Shown piece after piece: positions 18,212 to 26,397 of a stretch of 64,000 nucleotides of DNA. Position 1 is the stretch's first letter. The number at the start of each line of letters is the position of its first letter. This DNA is from Gaiellasilicea sp963829845 (GTDB taxonomy: Bacteria > Actinomycetota > Thermoleophilia > Gaiellales > Gaiellaceae), in NCBI GenBank assembly GCA_963829845.1, contig CAWHKD010000012.1, positions 186,001 to 250,000 of the forward strand, read 5' to 3'. Below the pieces are notes generated by a model, which made no database searches, was not told the DNA's origin, and saw only the letters and a list, made by a program, of their open reading frames with translations. Both the position numbers and the translations under genes were made by a program.

Positions 18212-19618
18212 ATGGCCGAACGGCGGAAGCTGATCGTCGTCTCCAACCGCGGTCCGATCTCGTACGGGCGCGAGCGGGGCGGACGGATCGCGAAGCGCGG
18301 TGCCGGCGGCCTCGTGACCGCGCTCGCGTCGCTCGTCTCCCATCACGACGTCACCTGGATCGCAAGCGCGATCTCGGACGAGGACCGCGCCGCCGCGGCT
18401 GCTGGTACGGTCGACGAGACCGCCCGTGACGGCTCGCGCTACCGGCTTCGGCTCGTTGCGCACGCGCCCACCGTCTACGACCGCTACTACAACGTGATCG
18501 CAAATCCAGTGCTCTGGTTCGTCCAGCACGGGCTCTGGGAGCGCAAACACGTCCGCGGGCGGGATCTGGGCCTTGCGTGGGACGACGGCTACGTCCCGGT
18601 CAACCGCGCCTTCGCCGATGCGGTCGTCGAGGAGCTCGAGCGCGAGCCCGGAGCGGCGGTCCTCTTCCACGACTACCACCTCTACATCGCACCGGCGCTC
18701 GTCCGCGAGCGGCGCCCCGAGGTCGCCCTGGCGCACTTCACGCACATCCCGTGGGTGGGGCCGGACGGCTGGTCGGTACTGCCGGAGCGGATGGTGCGGG
18801 CGATCCACGAGGGGCTGCTCGCGTGCGACGTCGCCGGCTTCCACACCCAGCGCTGGCGCCGGGCGTTCCTCGATGCCTGCTCCGGTGTCGGGCTCGAGCC
18901 CGACGAGCGCCGTGTCACGGCGCACCCGATCTCGATCGATCCGGCCGAGTTCGAAGCACTCGCGATCAGCGAACCAGTGCTGGCGCGTGAGCAGGAACTC
19001 GAGGCCAACCGCCCGGAGCGGCTGATCCTGCGGGTCGACCGCACCGATCCGTCGAAGAACGTGCCGCGCGGTCTCGAGGCGTTCGGCCTGCTGCTCGAGC
19101 GCCGCTCCGATCTGCACGGCCGCGTCGGCATGCTTGCGTTGCTCGACGCCTCTCGCCAGACGATCCCCGAGTACGTCGAGGAGCGAGAGCGGATCGAAGC
19201 GGCGGCGGCTGCGGTAGAGGCGCGCTTCCCGGGCGCGCTCACGATCCGGATCGCCGACGACTTCCCGGCGTCGATCGCGGCGTACAAGCAGTTTGACGTC
19301 CTGCTCGTGAACGCCGTCATGGACGGACTCAACCTGGTGGCGAAAGAGGCTCCGATCGTGAACCGACGTGCCGGCTCCGTTGTCTTATCTGTCAACGCTG
19401 GGGCGTTCGAGGAGCTCGGCGACTGGGTCATCCCGGTCGACCCGCTCGATGTCTCGGCGACCGCCGATGCGCTCGAGGATGCGCTCGCACTCGGCGAGGA
19501 CGACCGGCTCGCACGACAGCAGGCGATCAGGCGTCATGTCCAGGAGCACGATCTCGAGCACTGGATCGCCGCACAGCTAGCCGACCTCGACCGCGCGAGT
19601 AGCATTCGGCGGCGATGA
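18212..19618 (+). CDS. otsA: Alpha,alpha-trehalose-phosphate synthase (GT20)
   Basis: A 468-residue enzyme making trehalose 6-phosphate from UDP- or GDP-glucose and glucose 6-phosphate. Family features: LIVVSNRGPISY at the N-terminus with the RGAGGL-type loop (KRGAGGLVTAL), the FHDYHLYIAPALVR segment, HFTHIPWVGP, the FHTQRWRRAFLDAC segment, the nucleotide-binding VDRTDPSKN and the MDGLNLVAKEAP motif. Length is normal for OtsA without a fused phosphatase. No otsB-like gene is in the window. It sits between an anti-sigma-like gene and moaC; its TGA overlaps the moaC ATG by four bases (ATGA, 19615-19618). Trehalose is a common osmotic and desiccation protectant. Confidence 0.92.
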   Translation: MAERRKLIVVSNRGPISYGRERGGRIAKRGAGGLVTALASLVSHHDVTWIASAISDEDRAAAAAGTVDETARDGSRYRLRLVAHAPTVYDRYYNVIANPVLWFVQHGLWERKHVRGRDLGLAWDDGYVPVNRAFADAVVEELEREPGAAVLFHDYHLYIAPALVRERRPEVALAHFTHIPWVGPDGWSVLPERMVRAIHEGLLACDVAGFHTQRWRRAFLDACSGVGLEPDERRVTAHPISIDPAEFEALAISEPVLAREQELEANRPERLILRVDRTDPSKNVPRGLEAFGLLLERRSDLHGRVGMLALLDASRQTIPEYVEERERIEAAAAAVEARFPGALTIRIADDFPASIAAYKQFDVLLVNAVMDGLNLVAKEAPIVNRRAGSVVLSVNAGAFEELGDWVIPVDPLDVSATADALEDALALGEDDRLARQQAIRRHVQEHDLEHWIAAQLADLDRASSIRRR

Positions 19619-20061
19619 GCGACCTCTCGCATGTCGACGAGTCCGGCGCGGTCCGCATGGTCGACGTCGGCGGCAAGCCGCTCTCGCGGCGGCGGGCGGT
19701 CGCGCGGGCGTCTGTGCGGATGGGGGCGGGCACGGCACAGCGTCTCGGCGAGTTGCCCAAGGGCGATGCTCTGACGACGGCGCAGCTCGCGGGGATCATG
19801 GCCGCGAAGCGGACGAGCGACCTGATCCCGTTGTGCCACCCGCTACCGCTCTCTGTCGTCGAGGTCTCGCTCGAGGTCGTCGAGAACGGCGTAGAGATTA
19901 CGGCCGCGGCGGAGACGACCGCCCAGACCGGCGTGGAGATGGAGGCGCTGACGGCCGCGTCGGTCGCGGCACTGACCGTGTACGACATGGCCAAGGCGAT
20001 CGACAAGGAGATGGTGATCGCCGAAGTGACCCTGGTCGAGAAGACGAAGGCGTCGGTGTGA
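19615..20061 (+). CDS. moaC: Cyclic pyranopterin monophosphate synthase MoaC
   Basis: A 148-residue protein that converts the 3',8-cyclo-GTP product of MoaA into cyclic pyranopterin monophosphate, an early step of molybdenum cofactor synthesis. The sequence shows the full MoaC pattern: N-terminal MVDVGGK, RRRAVARASVRM, KGDALTTAQLAGIMAAKRTSDLIPLCHPLPL, the GVEMEALTAASVAALTVYDM motif and a K near the end. Nothing is missing. It overlaps otsA by four bases upstream and mogA/moaB by four bases downstream (GTGA), so it is part of a tightly coupled operon. moaA is not in this window. Confidence 0.95.
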   Translation: MSDLSHVDESGAVRMVDVGGKPLSRRRAVARASVRMGAGTAQRLGELPKGDALTTAQLAGIMAAKRTSDLIPLCHPLPLSVVEVSLEVVENGVEITAAAETTAQTGVEMEALTAASVAALTVYDMAKAIDKEMVIAEVTLVEKTKASV

Positions 20062-20537
20062 AAGCAGCCGTGTTGACCGTCTCGGACGGTGTCGTCGCCG
20101 GCACGCGCGAGGATATGAGCGGCGACATCCTCGCCGGGCTGCTCTCGGGCGACGGCTACGAGGTCGAGCGGCGCGTCGTGGCGGACGAGGCCGAGGAGAT
20201 CGCGGCCGCGATCACGCAGCTGGCCGAGGCCGCTGCAGTCGTGCTCACCACCGGCGGCACCGGCGTTGCCCCGCGCGATGTCACACCTGAAGCGACCCGC
20301 TCGGTGATCGACCGCGAGGCGCCCGGGATCGCGGAGGCCATTCGCGCGGACTCGTTGGCGAAGACACCGCACGCGCTGCTCTCGCGCGGGGTCGCGGGCG
20401 TGCATGCGCACACGCTCGTCGTCAACCTGCCAGGCTCCCCCGGGGGGTGCCGCGACGGCTACGCCGTGCTACAGCCGGCGCTCGGTCATGCGCTCGCCCT
20501 GCTCGCCGAAGCCGAGACGGCGCACAGGCAGACGTGA
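20058..20537 (+). CDS. Molybdenum cofactor protein MogA/MoaB family
   Basis: A 159-residue protein with the MoCF-binding fold, which adenylates molybdopterin before metal insertion by MoeA. Seen: AAVLTVSDGVVAGTREDMSG at the start, VLTTGGTGVAPRDVTPEAT (the conserved GGTG loop) and NLPGSPGG toward the end. GTG 20058 overlaps the moaC stop; the gene ends at TGA 20537, overlapping the next GTG. It could be called mogA or moaB; the sequence alone does not decide. Its partner moeA lies at 10.5-11.7 kb. The position downstream of an RR-HK-HtrA set matches that of moaB2 in mycobacteria. Confidence 0.92.
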   Translation: MKAAVLTVSDGVVAGTREDMSGDILAGLLSGDGYEVERRVVADEAEEIAAAITQLAEAAAVVLTTGGTGVAPRDVTPEATRSVIDREAPGIAEAIRADSLAKTPHALLSRGVAGVHAHTLVVNLPGSPGGCRDGYAVLQPALGHALALLAEAETAHRQT

Positions 20538-21397
20538 CCACAACGGCCGTCTCGCTCCCCCGCCGCTTCGCGTCGCTCGTGAAGCTCGAGCACACCATCT
20601 TCGCGCTGCCCTTCGCGTATGTCGGCATGCTGCTCGCGCTCGGCGAGTCGCCCTCGGCGGCGGACTGGCTCTGGGTGACGGTGGCGATGGTCGGTGCCCG
20701 GACGCTGGCCATGGGTCTGAACCGGCTGATCGACGCAGAGGTCGATGGCCGCAATCCGCGCACCGCGAGCCGCGAGCTTCCAGCCGGAACGCTCTCTCGC
20801 GGTCAGGTGCTCGCTCTCTGCGCCGCGGCTCTCGCCGTTTTCCTCGTCGCCGTCTTCCAGCTCGACCCGATCGTGCGCTGGCTCTGGCCGATCCCGGTTG
20901 CCTTCTTCGTCGTCTACCCCTATCTGAAGCGCGTCACCTGGCTCTGCCATCTCTGGCTCGGTGCCTCGCTCGGGTTGGCGCCGGTCGGAGCGTGGGTCGC
21001 TGTGACCGGCGAGCTCCCGTGGCAGGCGTGGACGCTGGGTGGAGCCGTCGCGCTGTGGGTCGCGGGCTTCGACTTCTTCTACTCGCTCTTCGACCTCGAG
21101 CACGACCGCGAGCAGGGCCTGCACTCGTGGGCGACCCGCTTCGGCGAGCGCGGTGTCTTCTCAGCGGCGCGGCTGTTCCACGTCGGGGCGGTGGTTTTGC
21201 TCGCCGTCGCGGGTCTCGGGCTCGATGTCGGCCTGTTCTACTGGCTCGGCGTCGGCTCGGTCGCGGCGCTGCTCGCGTACGAGCATTCCCTTGTCGGCCC
21301 CGGCGATCTGCGTCGGCTCGACGCCGCCTTCTTCACGGTCAACGGCGTCATCAGCATCGTCTTCCTCTGCTTCGTCGCCGTCGACGTGCTTCTGTGA
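20534..21397 (+). CDS. UbiA-family prenyltransferase (menaquinone/MqnP-like)
   Basis: A 287-residue integral membrane protein with about eight helices. Both aspartate-rich motifs are present: NRLIDAEVDGRNPRTASRELP near residue 68 and DFFYSLFDLEHDREQG near residue 182. The pattern is that of 4-hydroxybenzoate polyprenyltransferase-like proteins, which in bacteria using the futalosine route act in menaquinone synthesis; protoheme farnesyltransferase is less likely from the motifs. GTG 20534 overlaps mogA/moaB by four bases and the stop overlaps ccmA's GTG. Its placement among Moco, heme and cytochrome genes fits a respiratory quinone role. The substrate remains an inference. Confidence 0.85.
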   Translation: MTTTAVSLPRRFASLVKLEHTIFALPFAYVGMLLALGESPSAADWLWVTVAMVGARTLAMGLNRLIDAEVDGRNPRTASRELPAGTLSRGQVLALCAAALAVFLVAVFQLDPIVRWLWPIPVAFFVVYPYLKRVTWLCHLWLGASLGLAPVGAWVAVTGELPWQAWTLGGAVALWVAGFDFFYSLFDLEHDREQGLHSWATRFGERGVFSAARLFHVGAVVLLAVAGLGLDVGLFYWLGVGSVAALLAYEHSLVGPGDLRRLDAAFFTVNGVISIVFLCFVAVDVLL

Positions 21398-21978
21398 TTC
21401 TCGGGCGTGCGGTCGAGAAGCGCTACGGCGCACGGCGGGCGCTTCAGCCGCTCGACTTCCGCCTCGAGCGGGGCGGCTTCCTCGTCGTCACGGGCGCGAA
21501 CGGCTCCGGCAAGACGACGCTGCTGCGCCTCGTCGCGGGTCTGGCTGCCCCGACGGGTGGTGAGCTCGACGTCGACGTCGACCGTGGTGCGCTCGGCTAC
21601 CTCGGCCACGAGCCGCTCCTCTACCGCGACCTGACCGCGGTTGAGAACCTCGACCTCTACGGCCGCCTCTACCGCGTGCCCGAGCGGCGCGAGCGGATCG
21701 GGATGCTGCTCGAGCGCTACGCCCTCTGGGATGTTCGCGGCGAGCGCGTGGCGTCCTACTCGCGCGGGATGACGCAGCGGCTGGCGCTCTGCCGCGCGCT
21801 TTTGCACGAGCCGGAGCTGCTCGTGCTGGACGAGCCCTACACCGCACTCGACGCCGAGGGTGTGGAGCTGCTCGATCGGCAGCTCGCCGACCTCGTCGGC
21901 ATCGCCACCGTCCTGCTGACGACGCACGAGCCGAAGCGCATCGAGCCGCTCGCGACGTCCCGCATCGCACTCACGTGA
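21394..21978 (+). CDS. ccmA: Heme exporter ATP-binding subunit CcmA
   Basis: A 194-residue ABC ATPase. Walker A is GANGSGKTT, the signature is YSRGMTQRLALCRALLHEP, Walker B is LLVLDEPYTALD, and the H-loop is LLTTHEP. The small size and the following ccmB and ccmC genes identify it as CcmA, which powers release of heme from the CcmC-CcmE complex in System I cytochrome c maturation. GTG start at 21394 overlaps ubiA; TGA overlaps the ccmB GTG by four bases (21975-21978). Confidence 0.9.
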   Translation: MILGRAVEKRYGARRALQPLDFRLERGGFLVVTGANGSGKTTLLRLVAGLAAPTGGELDVDVDRGALGYLGHEPLLYRDLTAVENLDLYGRLYRVPERRERIGMLLERYALWDVRGERVASYSRGMTQRLALCRALLHEPELLVLDEPYTALDAEGVELLDRQLADLVGIATVLLTTHEPKRIEPLATSRIALT

Positions 21979-22613
21979 ACTACCTCGCCGATGTCGCCGC
22001 GCTCGCGCGGAAGGATCTCCGGCTCGAGCTGCGGGCGCGCGACACGCTTCCGGCGATGCTGCTGTTCGTCCTCTCGACGCTCGTCGTCTTCCACTTCGCG
22101 CTGCCGACGGGCGCCGACGAGGTGGCCGCGCAGGGGCTCCTCTGGGTCGCGTTGATCTTTACAGCACTGCTCGGGCTCGCCCGTGCCTGGGCGCCCGAGC
22201 GTGAGGGCGGAGCGCTCGACGGGCTTGTACTCGCGCCTTCGGACCGAAGCGCGATCTGGCTCGGCAAGTCGGCGGCCGTATTCGTCTTCCTCGCACTGAT
22301 CGAGCTCGTCGCGCTGCCCGCGTTTGCCCTCTTCTTCTCGCCGCTGCAGGCCGCGGCCGTGCTCGGCGTCTTGCTTGCGAACGTAGGCATCTGCGCAGTC
22401 GGCACGCTGCTCGCGGCGATGGCGGCTGCGAGCCGGACGCGCGAGTTGATCCTGCCGCTGCTCTTCCTCCCGCTCGCGATTCCGCTTGTCGTCGGCGGCG
22501 TCGGTTCGAGCGTCTCGACCGATCCCGGCCGCTATCTCCTGTTTCTCGGTCTGTACGACGCCGTCTTCGCGATACTGTGCTGGGCGTCCTTTGAGTACGT
22601 CGTCTCCGAATAG
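21975..22613 (+). CDS. ccmB: Heme exporter permease CcmB
   Basis: A 212-residue membrane protein with six hydrophobic segments and the CcmB pattern. It opens with ALARKDLRLELRARDTLPAMLLF, then shows the WVALIFTALLGLARAWAPEREGGALDGL segment, the KSAAVFVFLALIE stretch and LPLLFLPLAIPLVVG. It forms the membrane part of the CcmABCD ABC transporter that acts on heme during cytochrome c maturation. GTG start overlapping ccmA. The 3' end overlaps the probable TTG start of ccmC by 23 bases. Confidence 0.9.
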   Translation: MNYLADVAALARKDLRLELRARDTLPAMLLFVLSTLVVFHFALPTGADEVAAQGLLWVALIFTALLGLARAWAPEREGGALDGLVLAPSDRSAIWLGKSAAVFVFLALIELVALPAFALFFSPLQAAAVLGVLLANVGICAVGTLLAAMAAASRTRELILPLLFLPLAIPLVVGGVGSSVSTDPGRYLLFLGLYDAVFAILCWASFEYVVSE

Positions 22614-23298
22614 CAGGGGTTCTCTCGTCTCGGTTCCGGCGCTCGCGGCGCTCTCCGCAGCGCTCGTCGGGCTCGCGATCGTGCTCGCGTTCTGGGTCGC
22701 CCCCGAGGATGCCGACCAGGGGATCTCGCAGAAGATCTTCTACTTCCACGTCCCGATCGCCCTCACCGCGTACGCCTGCTTCGGCTGGGGCGCCTGGAAG
22801 GCGCTGCGGCTGCTCTGGAAGGGCGATGAGCGTAACGACCTGGAGAGCTACGTCGCCATCCATCAGGGCACGATCTTCGGTGCACTGACGCTCGCGACGG
22901 GGTCGATCTGGGCGAAGGCCTCGTGGGGCCATTGGTGGGTCTGGGACTCGAACCAGCTGGTCCTCTTCCTCGTCCTCTTTCTCTTCTACTCGGCCTACTT
23001 CATGCTCCGCTTCTCGATCGAGGAGGGGCCGCGCCGCGCCAACGTATCCGCCGTCTACGCGCTCTTCGGCGTTGCTCTGATCCCGGTCAGTTTCTTTGCG
23101 ATCCGCCTTGCCGAGGACTTCATCCACCCGACGACGTTCACACGGGACGGGCCGCAGATGACGGGGACGATGTTCTTCGCCTTCTGCGTCTGCTGGCTTG
23201 CGATCACGAGCGTCGCGTACACGCTCTACCGAGTCGAGCTGCTCGGCAAGCGACTCGACGCGAACCTGCGCGAGCTCAGAGAGATACTGACGGCATGA
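22591..23298 (+). CDS. ccmC: Heme exporter protein CcmC (TTG start)
   Basis: A ~235-residue membrane protein that binds heme and passes it to CcmE. The tryptophan-rich WGHWWVWDSNQL motif is present. The expected histidines flank it (H in FYFHVPIALTAY and in FIHPTTF). About six membrane helices are visible. No ATG or GTG lies between the ccmB stop and the first conserved residues; the TTG at 22591 inside the ccmB end is the most plausible start. The TGA overlaps the ATG of the ccmD-like gene (ATGA, 23295-23298). Confidence 0.88.
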   Translation: MSTSSPNSRGSLVSVPALAALSAALVGLAIVLAFWVAPEDADQGISQKIFYFHVPIALTAYACFGWGAWKALRLLWKGDERNDLESYVAIHQGTIFGALTLATGSIWAKASWGHWWVWDSNQLVLFLVLFLFYSAYFMLRFSIEEGPRRANVSAVYALFGVALIPVSFFAIRLAEDFIHPTTFTRDGPQMTGTMFFAFCVCWLAITSVAYTLYRVELLGKRLDANLRELREILTA

Positions 23299-23447
23299 GC
23301 CAGAGTGACTATGTCGTCGCGGCCTACGGGATCGTCTTCGTGACGCTGCTCGTCTACGTCGCGATCATCGCCTCCAAGCTCGCGCGGCTCGAGCGCGACA
23401 CCGCCGAGCTCGCGGAGCTGGCGCGCCGGCGCCGGGCAGATGGCTGA
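23295..23447 (+). CDS. ccmD: CcmD-like small membrane protein
   Basis: A 50-residue protein with a single N-terminal membrane helix (YVVAAYGIVFVTLLVYVAIIASKL) and a charged, arginine- and glutamate-rich cytoplasmic tail. Size, topology and position right after ccmC match CcmD, which stabilises the CcmABC-CcmE complex. The sequence itself is too short for a firm family match. It overlaps ccmC by four bases and the following gene by eight bases. Confidence 0.75.
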   Translation: MSQSDYVVAAYGIVFVTLLVYVAIIASKLARLERDTAELAELARRRRADG

Positions 23448-24210
23448 GTTCCTCGTCGTTCCGGCCCTGCTCGCCTACGGTGAGGCCGCGTTCGCTTACG
23501 CGGGCGAGTTGCGCGGGCCGGGGCTCGCGGGGCGCCTCGCCACCTGGGGCGTCCGGCTCGGCTGGCTCGCCCAGACTGCGCTCATCGTCGGGCAGGGCCT
23601 GTCGGCAGACGGCTTCCCCTGGGGGACGTGGGCCGGCGCGCTGAACCTCTTCGTCTGGCTGGTCGTCGGCGCATACCTGATCTGGGGCTGCACGCCGCGC
23701 TACCGTCTGCTCGGGCTGGCCGTGATGCCCGTCGCGGCCACGCTCCTCGCGCTCGCCTGGGCGGGCGGCGGCACTGCGTTCGACCAGGGCGATCGTTCGG
23801 GAGTCGTCCTGGCAGCGCATGCCGTCCTGATGCTGGCCGGCTTCGCCGGGCTGATGCTCGCGGCTGCAATGGCGTCGCTCTACCTCTGGCAGGAGCGTCG
23901 GCTGAAGCGTCACGAGCGCAGCGTCCTCCGGGTTCGGATGCCGCCGCTGGATGCGCTCGACCGGCTCGCCGCACGCACGGTGCTCGGCTCGCTCGTCGTC
24001 CTCACGGTCGGGATCGGAGTCGGCGCCGCCAGTTTCGAGCCCGGCGACTTCGACGCGGCGATGGTCGTGACGCTGTTGATCCTCGCCACGTACGCGGTCC
24101 TGCTCGTACTCCGGCACGAGGGCTGGCGAGGCCGCAGGGCCGCACTCGTGAACCTGGCCGGCTTTGCGCTCGTCGCGATCGTCCTCCCGCTGACCCACTT
24201 CGCCGCATGA
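23440..24210 (+). CDS. CcsA/HemX-like cytochrome c assembly family membrane protein
   Basis: A 256-residue membrane protein with about seven helices in the CcmF/CcmC/CcsA superfamily. It has a W-rich loop (GFPWGTWAGALNLFVWLV) and histidines in LAAHAVLMLAGFAG and LTHFAA that could bind heme. Proteins of this type directly upstream of hemA are often called HemX, a membrane protein affecting glutamyl-tRNA reductase levels in Bacillus; CcsA/ResC of System II cytochrome c assembly is the alternative. Its TGA overlaps the hemA ATG (ATGA, 24207-24210). The family is fairly sure, but I cannot decide between the two roles. Confidence 0.7.
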   Translation: MAEFLVVPALLAYGEAAFAYAGELRGPGLAGRLATWGVRLGWLAQTALIVGQGLSADGFPWGTWAGALNLFVWLVVGAYLIWGCTPRYRLLGLAVMPVAATLLALAWAGGGTAFDQGDRSGVVLAAHAVLMLAGFAGLMLAAAMASLYLWQERRLKRHERSVLRVRMPPLDALDRLAARTVLGSLVVLTVGIGVGAASFEPGDFDAAMVVTLLILATYAVLLVLRHEGWRGRRAALVNLAGFALVAIVLPLTHFAA

Positions 24211-25446
24211 AGCTGACGCTGGCGGGCGTGTCGCACCACAAGACGCCGATCGAGCTGCGCGAGCGGGTCGCGCTCGACCTCGATGCCTGTCAGCGCGCTC
24301 GCCGAACGGTTGGACGGCGAGGCAGTCGTGCTCTCCACGTGCAACCGGACCGAGCTCTATCTCGTCAGGGATGACCACGTCGACGAGCTCGCGGTCGGAA
24401 CGCTGACAGAGCTCGCGGGTGACCGCGGCGACGACCTGTCGGCCGCGCTCTACCGCCTCCGAGACGAGTCGGCCGCGCTCCATCTCTTCCGCGTCGCCGC
24501 CGGTCTCGATTCGCTCGTTCCGGGCGAAGGCGAGATCCTCGGCCAGGTGCGGACGGCCTTCGAAGCGGGCTCGCCCGGCCCGTTCCTCGACAAGCTCTTC
24601 CGGCAGGCCCTGCACGCCGGGCGCCGCGTGCGTCTCGAGACCGCGATCAGCGAGAGCCCTGCGTCGGTGCCGTCTGCGGCCGCGGCGTTGGCGCAGCAGG
24701 TCTTCGACGATCTCACCGGCCGGCGGGTCCTCGTGCTCGGAGCCGGGAAGATGAGCGAAGCGACGGCTCGAAACCTCGCTTCGCGCGGGGGGGATGTCGC
24801 CGTCGTCGCAAACCGGACACTGGCGCACGGCGAGGAGCTCGCGCGACGGCTGGGAGCACAGGCCATCGAGCTCGCGGCGATCGGCGACGAGCTCGAGCAC
24901 GCAGACGTCGTCGTCTCAGCGACGAACGCCTCCGATCACGTCGTCACGCGCGACGCCGTCGGACTGGCGCTGCGCGCCCGGAAGGGACGTCCGCTGCTCC
25001 TGGTCGATCTCGCGGTTCCGCGCGATCTCGATCCGGCGATCAACGAACTCGAGGGCTGCTTCCTCTACGACGTCGACGACCTCGAAGCAGTGGTCGCCGA
25101 GACGCTCTCCGGTCGGCGGACTGAGGCGGCGCGCGCCGAGCGGCTCGTCGCCGACGAGGCCGACCGCTTTCGTGAGTGGCAGGCCTCTCTCGACGTCGTC
25201 CCGACGATCGCGTCGCTGCGCGCGCTGGCCGAGGAGATCCGGGACAGCGAGCTGGCACGGGCGGGTGGGCGGCTGTCCGAGCGCGAGCGAAAGCACGTCG
25301 AGTCGGTGACGTCGCAGATCCTTGCGAAGCTCCTGCATCTGCCGACGATCCGCATGAAAGAGGCGGCCGCGGCAGCCGATGGGGTGGTCTATGCTGATGT
25401 CGTGAGGCATCTGTTCGGGCTCGAAGAGGAGGAGCGGCGCCGTTGA
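24207..25446 (+). CDS. hemA: Glutamyl-tRNA reductase (one frameshift)
   Basis: The first step of heme synthesis by the C5 route: reduction of glutamyl-tRNA to glutamate 1-semialdehyde. From ATG 24207 the first frame gives MKLTLAGVSHHKTPIELRERVALDLDA. Then a shift near 24288-24292 moves to the frame carrying ALAERLDGEAVVLSTCNRTELY, with the catalytic Cys, PGEGEILGQV, the NADPH-binding LVLGAGKMSEAT and the C-terminal dimerisation helices. Removing one base near 24291 restores one ~412-residue protein. An internal ATG at 24283 could start the second part, but it would lack the conserved GVSHHKTP strand. It ends at TGA 25444-25446, 126 bases before hemC. Confidence 0.85.
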
Positions 25447-25572
25447 ACACGCGATTTCTGACCGGCCGCCCACTCCCGCTGCAGGTGCCGACCGCGTTCG
25501 TTCGGATCCGGCCGACCACTGCGACCGGGACACGCGGATGCGGCGAGCCGAGGCCCGCATCGCGGCGAAACT

Positions 25573-26397
25573 GTGCTCATCCGCGTCGGTTCCCGCGGCA
25601 GTAGGCTCGCGCTCACCCAGGCGGAGCAGGCTGCGGACAGGCTGCGTGCGCCCGGGATCGAGATCGCACTCGTGCCGATCACGACGGCCGGCGACCGCGA
25701 CCGGACGAAGCCATTCGGCGAGATCGGGTCTCGCGGCGTGTTCGTCAAGGAGCTCGAGGAGGCGCTGCTCGAGGGGAGGATCGACGTCGCCGTCCACTCG
25801 GCGAAGGACATGACCTCGAGCGATCCGGAAGGGCTGGTCGTTGGCGCGTACCCCGCCCGCGAGGATCCGCGCGACGCGCTCTGCGGGGCGAGTGTGCTGC
25901 GGGCCGGCATGCGGATCGGGACGGCATCGGTCCGCCGTCGCGCGCAGCTGCTCGCGCTCGAGCCGACGCTCTCGATCGAGCCGCTGCGCGGAAACATCGA
26001 CACGCGTCTGCGCAAGCGGGGCGAGCGCGGCCTCGATGCGGTGGTGCTGGCGGCGTGTGGTCTCGACCGCCTCGGACTCGACGCCGAGATCGGCCATCGG
26101 TTCGAGCCGGAGGAGGTGCTGCCGGAGGCGGGCCAGGGTTCGCTTGCCCTTCAGGTGCGCGCCGGCGAGGAGTCGCTGGTGGCGGCCGCCGACGATCGCG
26201 AGACGAGGCGTCGGGTCGAGGCGGAGCGCCACTGTGTCGCTCTCGTCGGCGGCGGCTGCCTCGCGCCGGTAGCCGCATTCCACGACGGCGCCTCGCTGAC
26301 CGCTCTCGTCGCCGACGAGGACGGAGCCTGGATTGAGCGGCGGACAGGTAACGATCCGGGAGCGGTCGCGCGCGAGCTGCTCGCATTCGTCTCGTGA
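25573..26397 (+). CDS. hemC: Hydroxymethylbilane synthase (porphobilinogen deaminase)
   Basis: A 274-residue enzyme polymerising four porphobilinogens. Signature parts: IRVGSRGSRLALTQAEQ at the start, FVKELEEALL, the HSAKDM catalytic aspartate segment, SVRRRAQLLAL, the EPLRGNIDTRLRK segment and LPEAGQGSLALQVR. The cysteine in VGGGCLAPVAAF carries the dipyrromethane cofactor. It is somewhat shorter than E. coli HemC (313) in the C-terminal domain. GTG start 25573. The 126 bases before it hold no convincing gene and may contain an internal promoter. The TGA overlaps the hemD GTG by four bases. Confidence 0.93.
   Translation: MLIRVGSRGSRLALTQAEQAADRLRAPGIEIALVPITTAGDRDRTKPFGEIGSRGVFVKELEEALLEGRIDVAVHSAKDMTSSDPEGLVVGAYPAREDPRDALCGASVLRAGMRIGTASVRRRAQLLALEPTLSIEPLRGNIDTRLRKRGERGLDAVVLAACGLDRLGLDAEIGHRFEPEEVLPEAGQGSLALQVRAGEESLVAAADDRETRRRVEAERHCVALVGGGCLAPVAAFHDGASLTALVADEDGAWIERRTGNDPGAVARELLAFVS

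Noticed and set aside
25447..25572. Short gene between hemA and hemC
   Set aside because: A TTG-started frame exists but the peptide is Arg/Pro-rich without structure. Treated as spacer, perhaps with an internal promoter.
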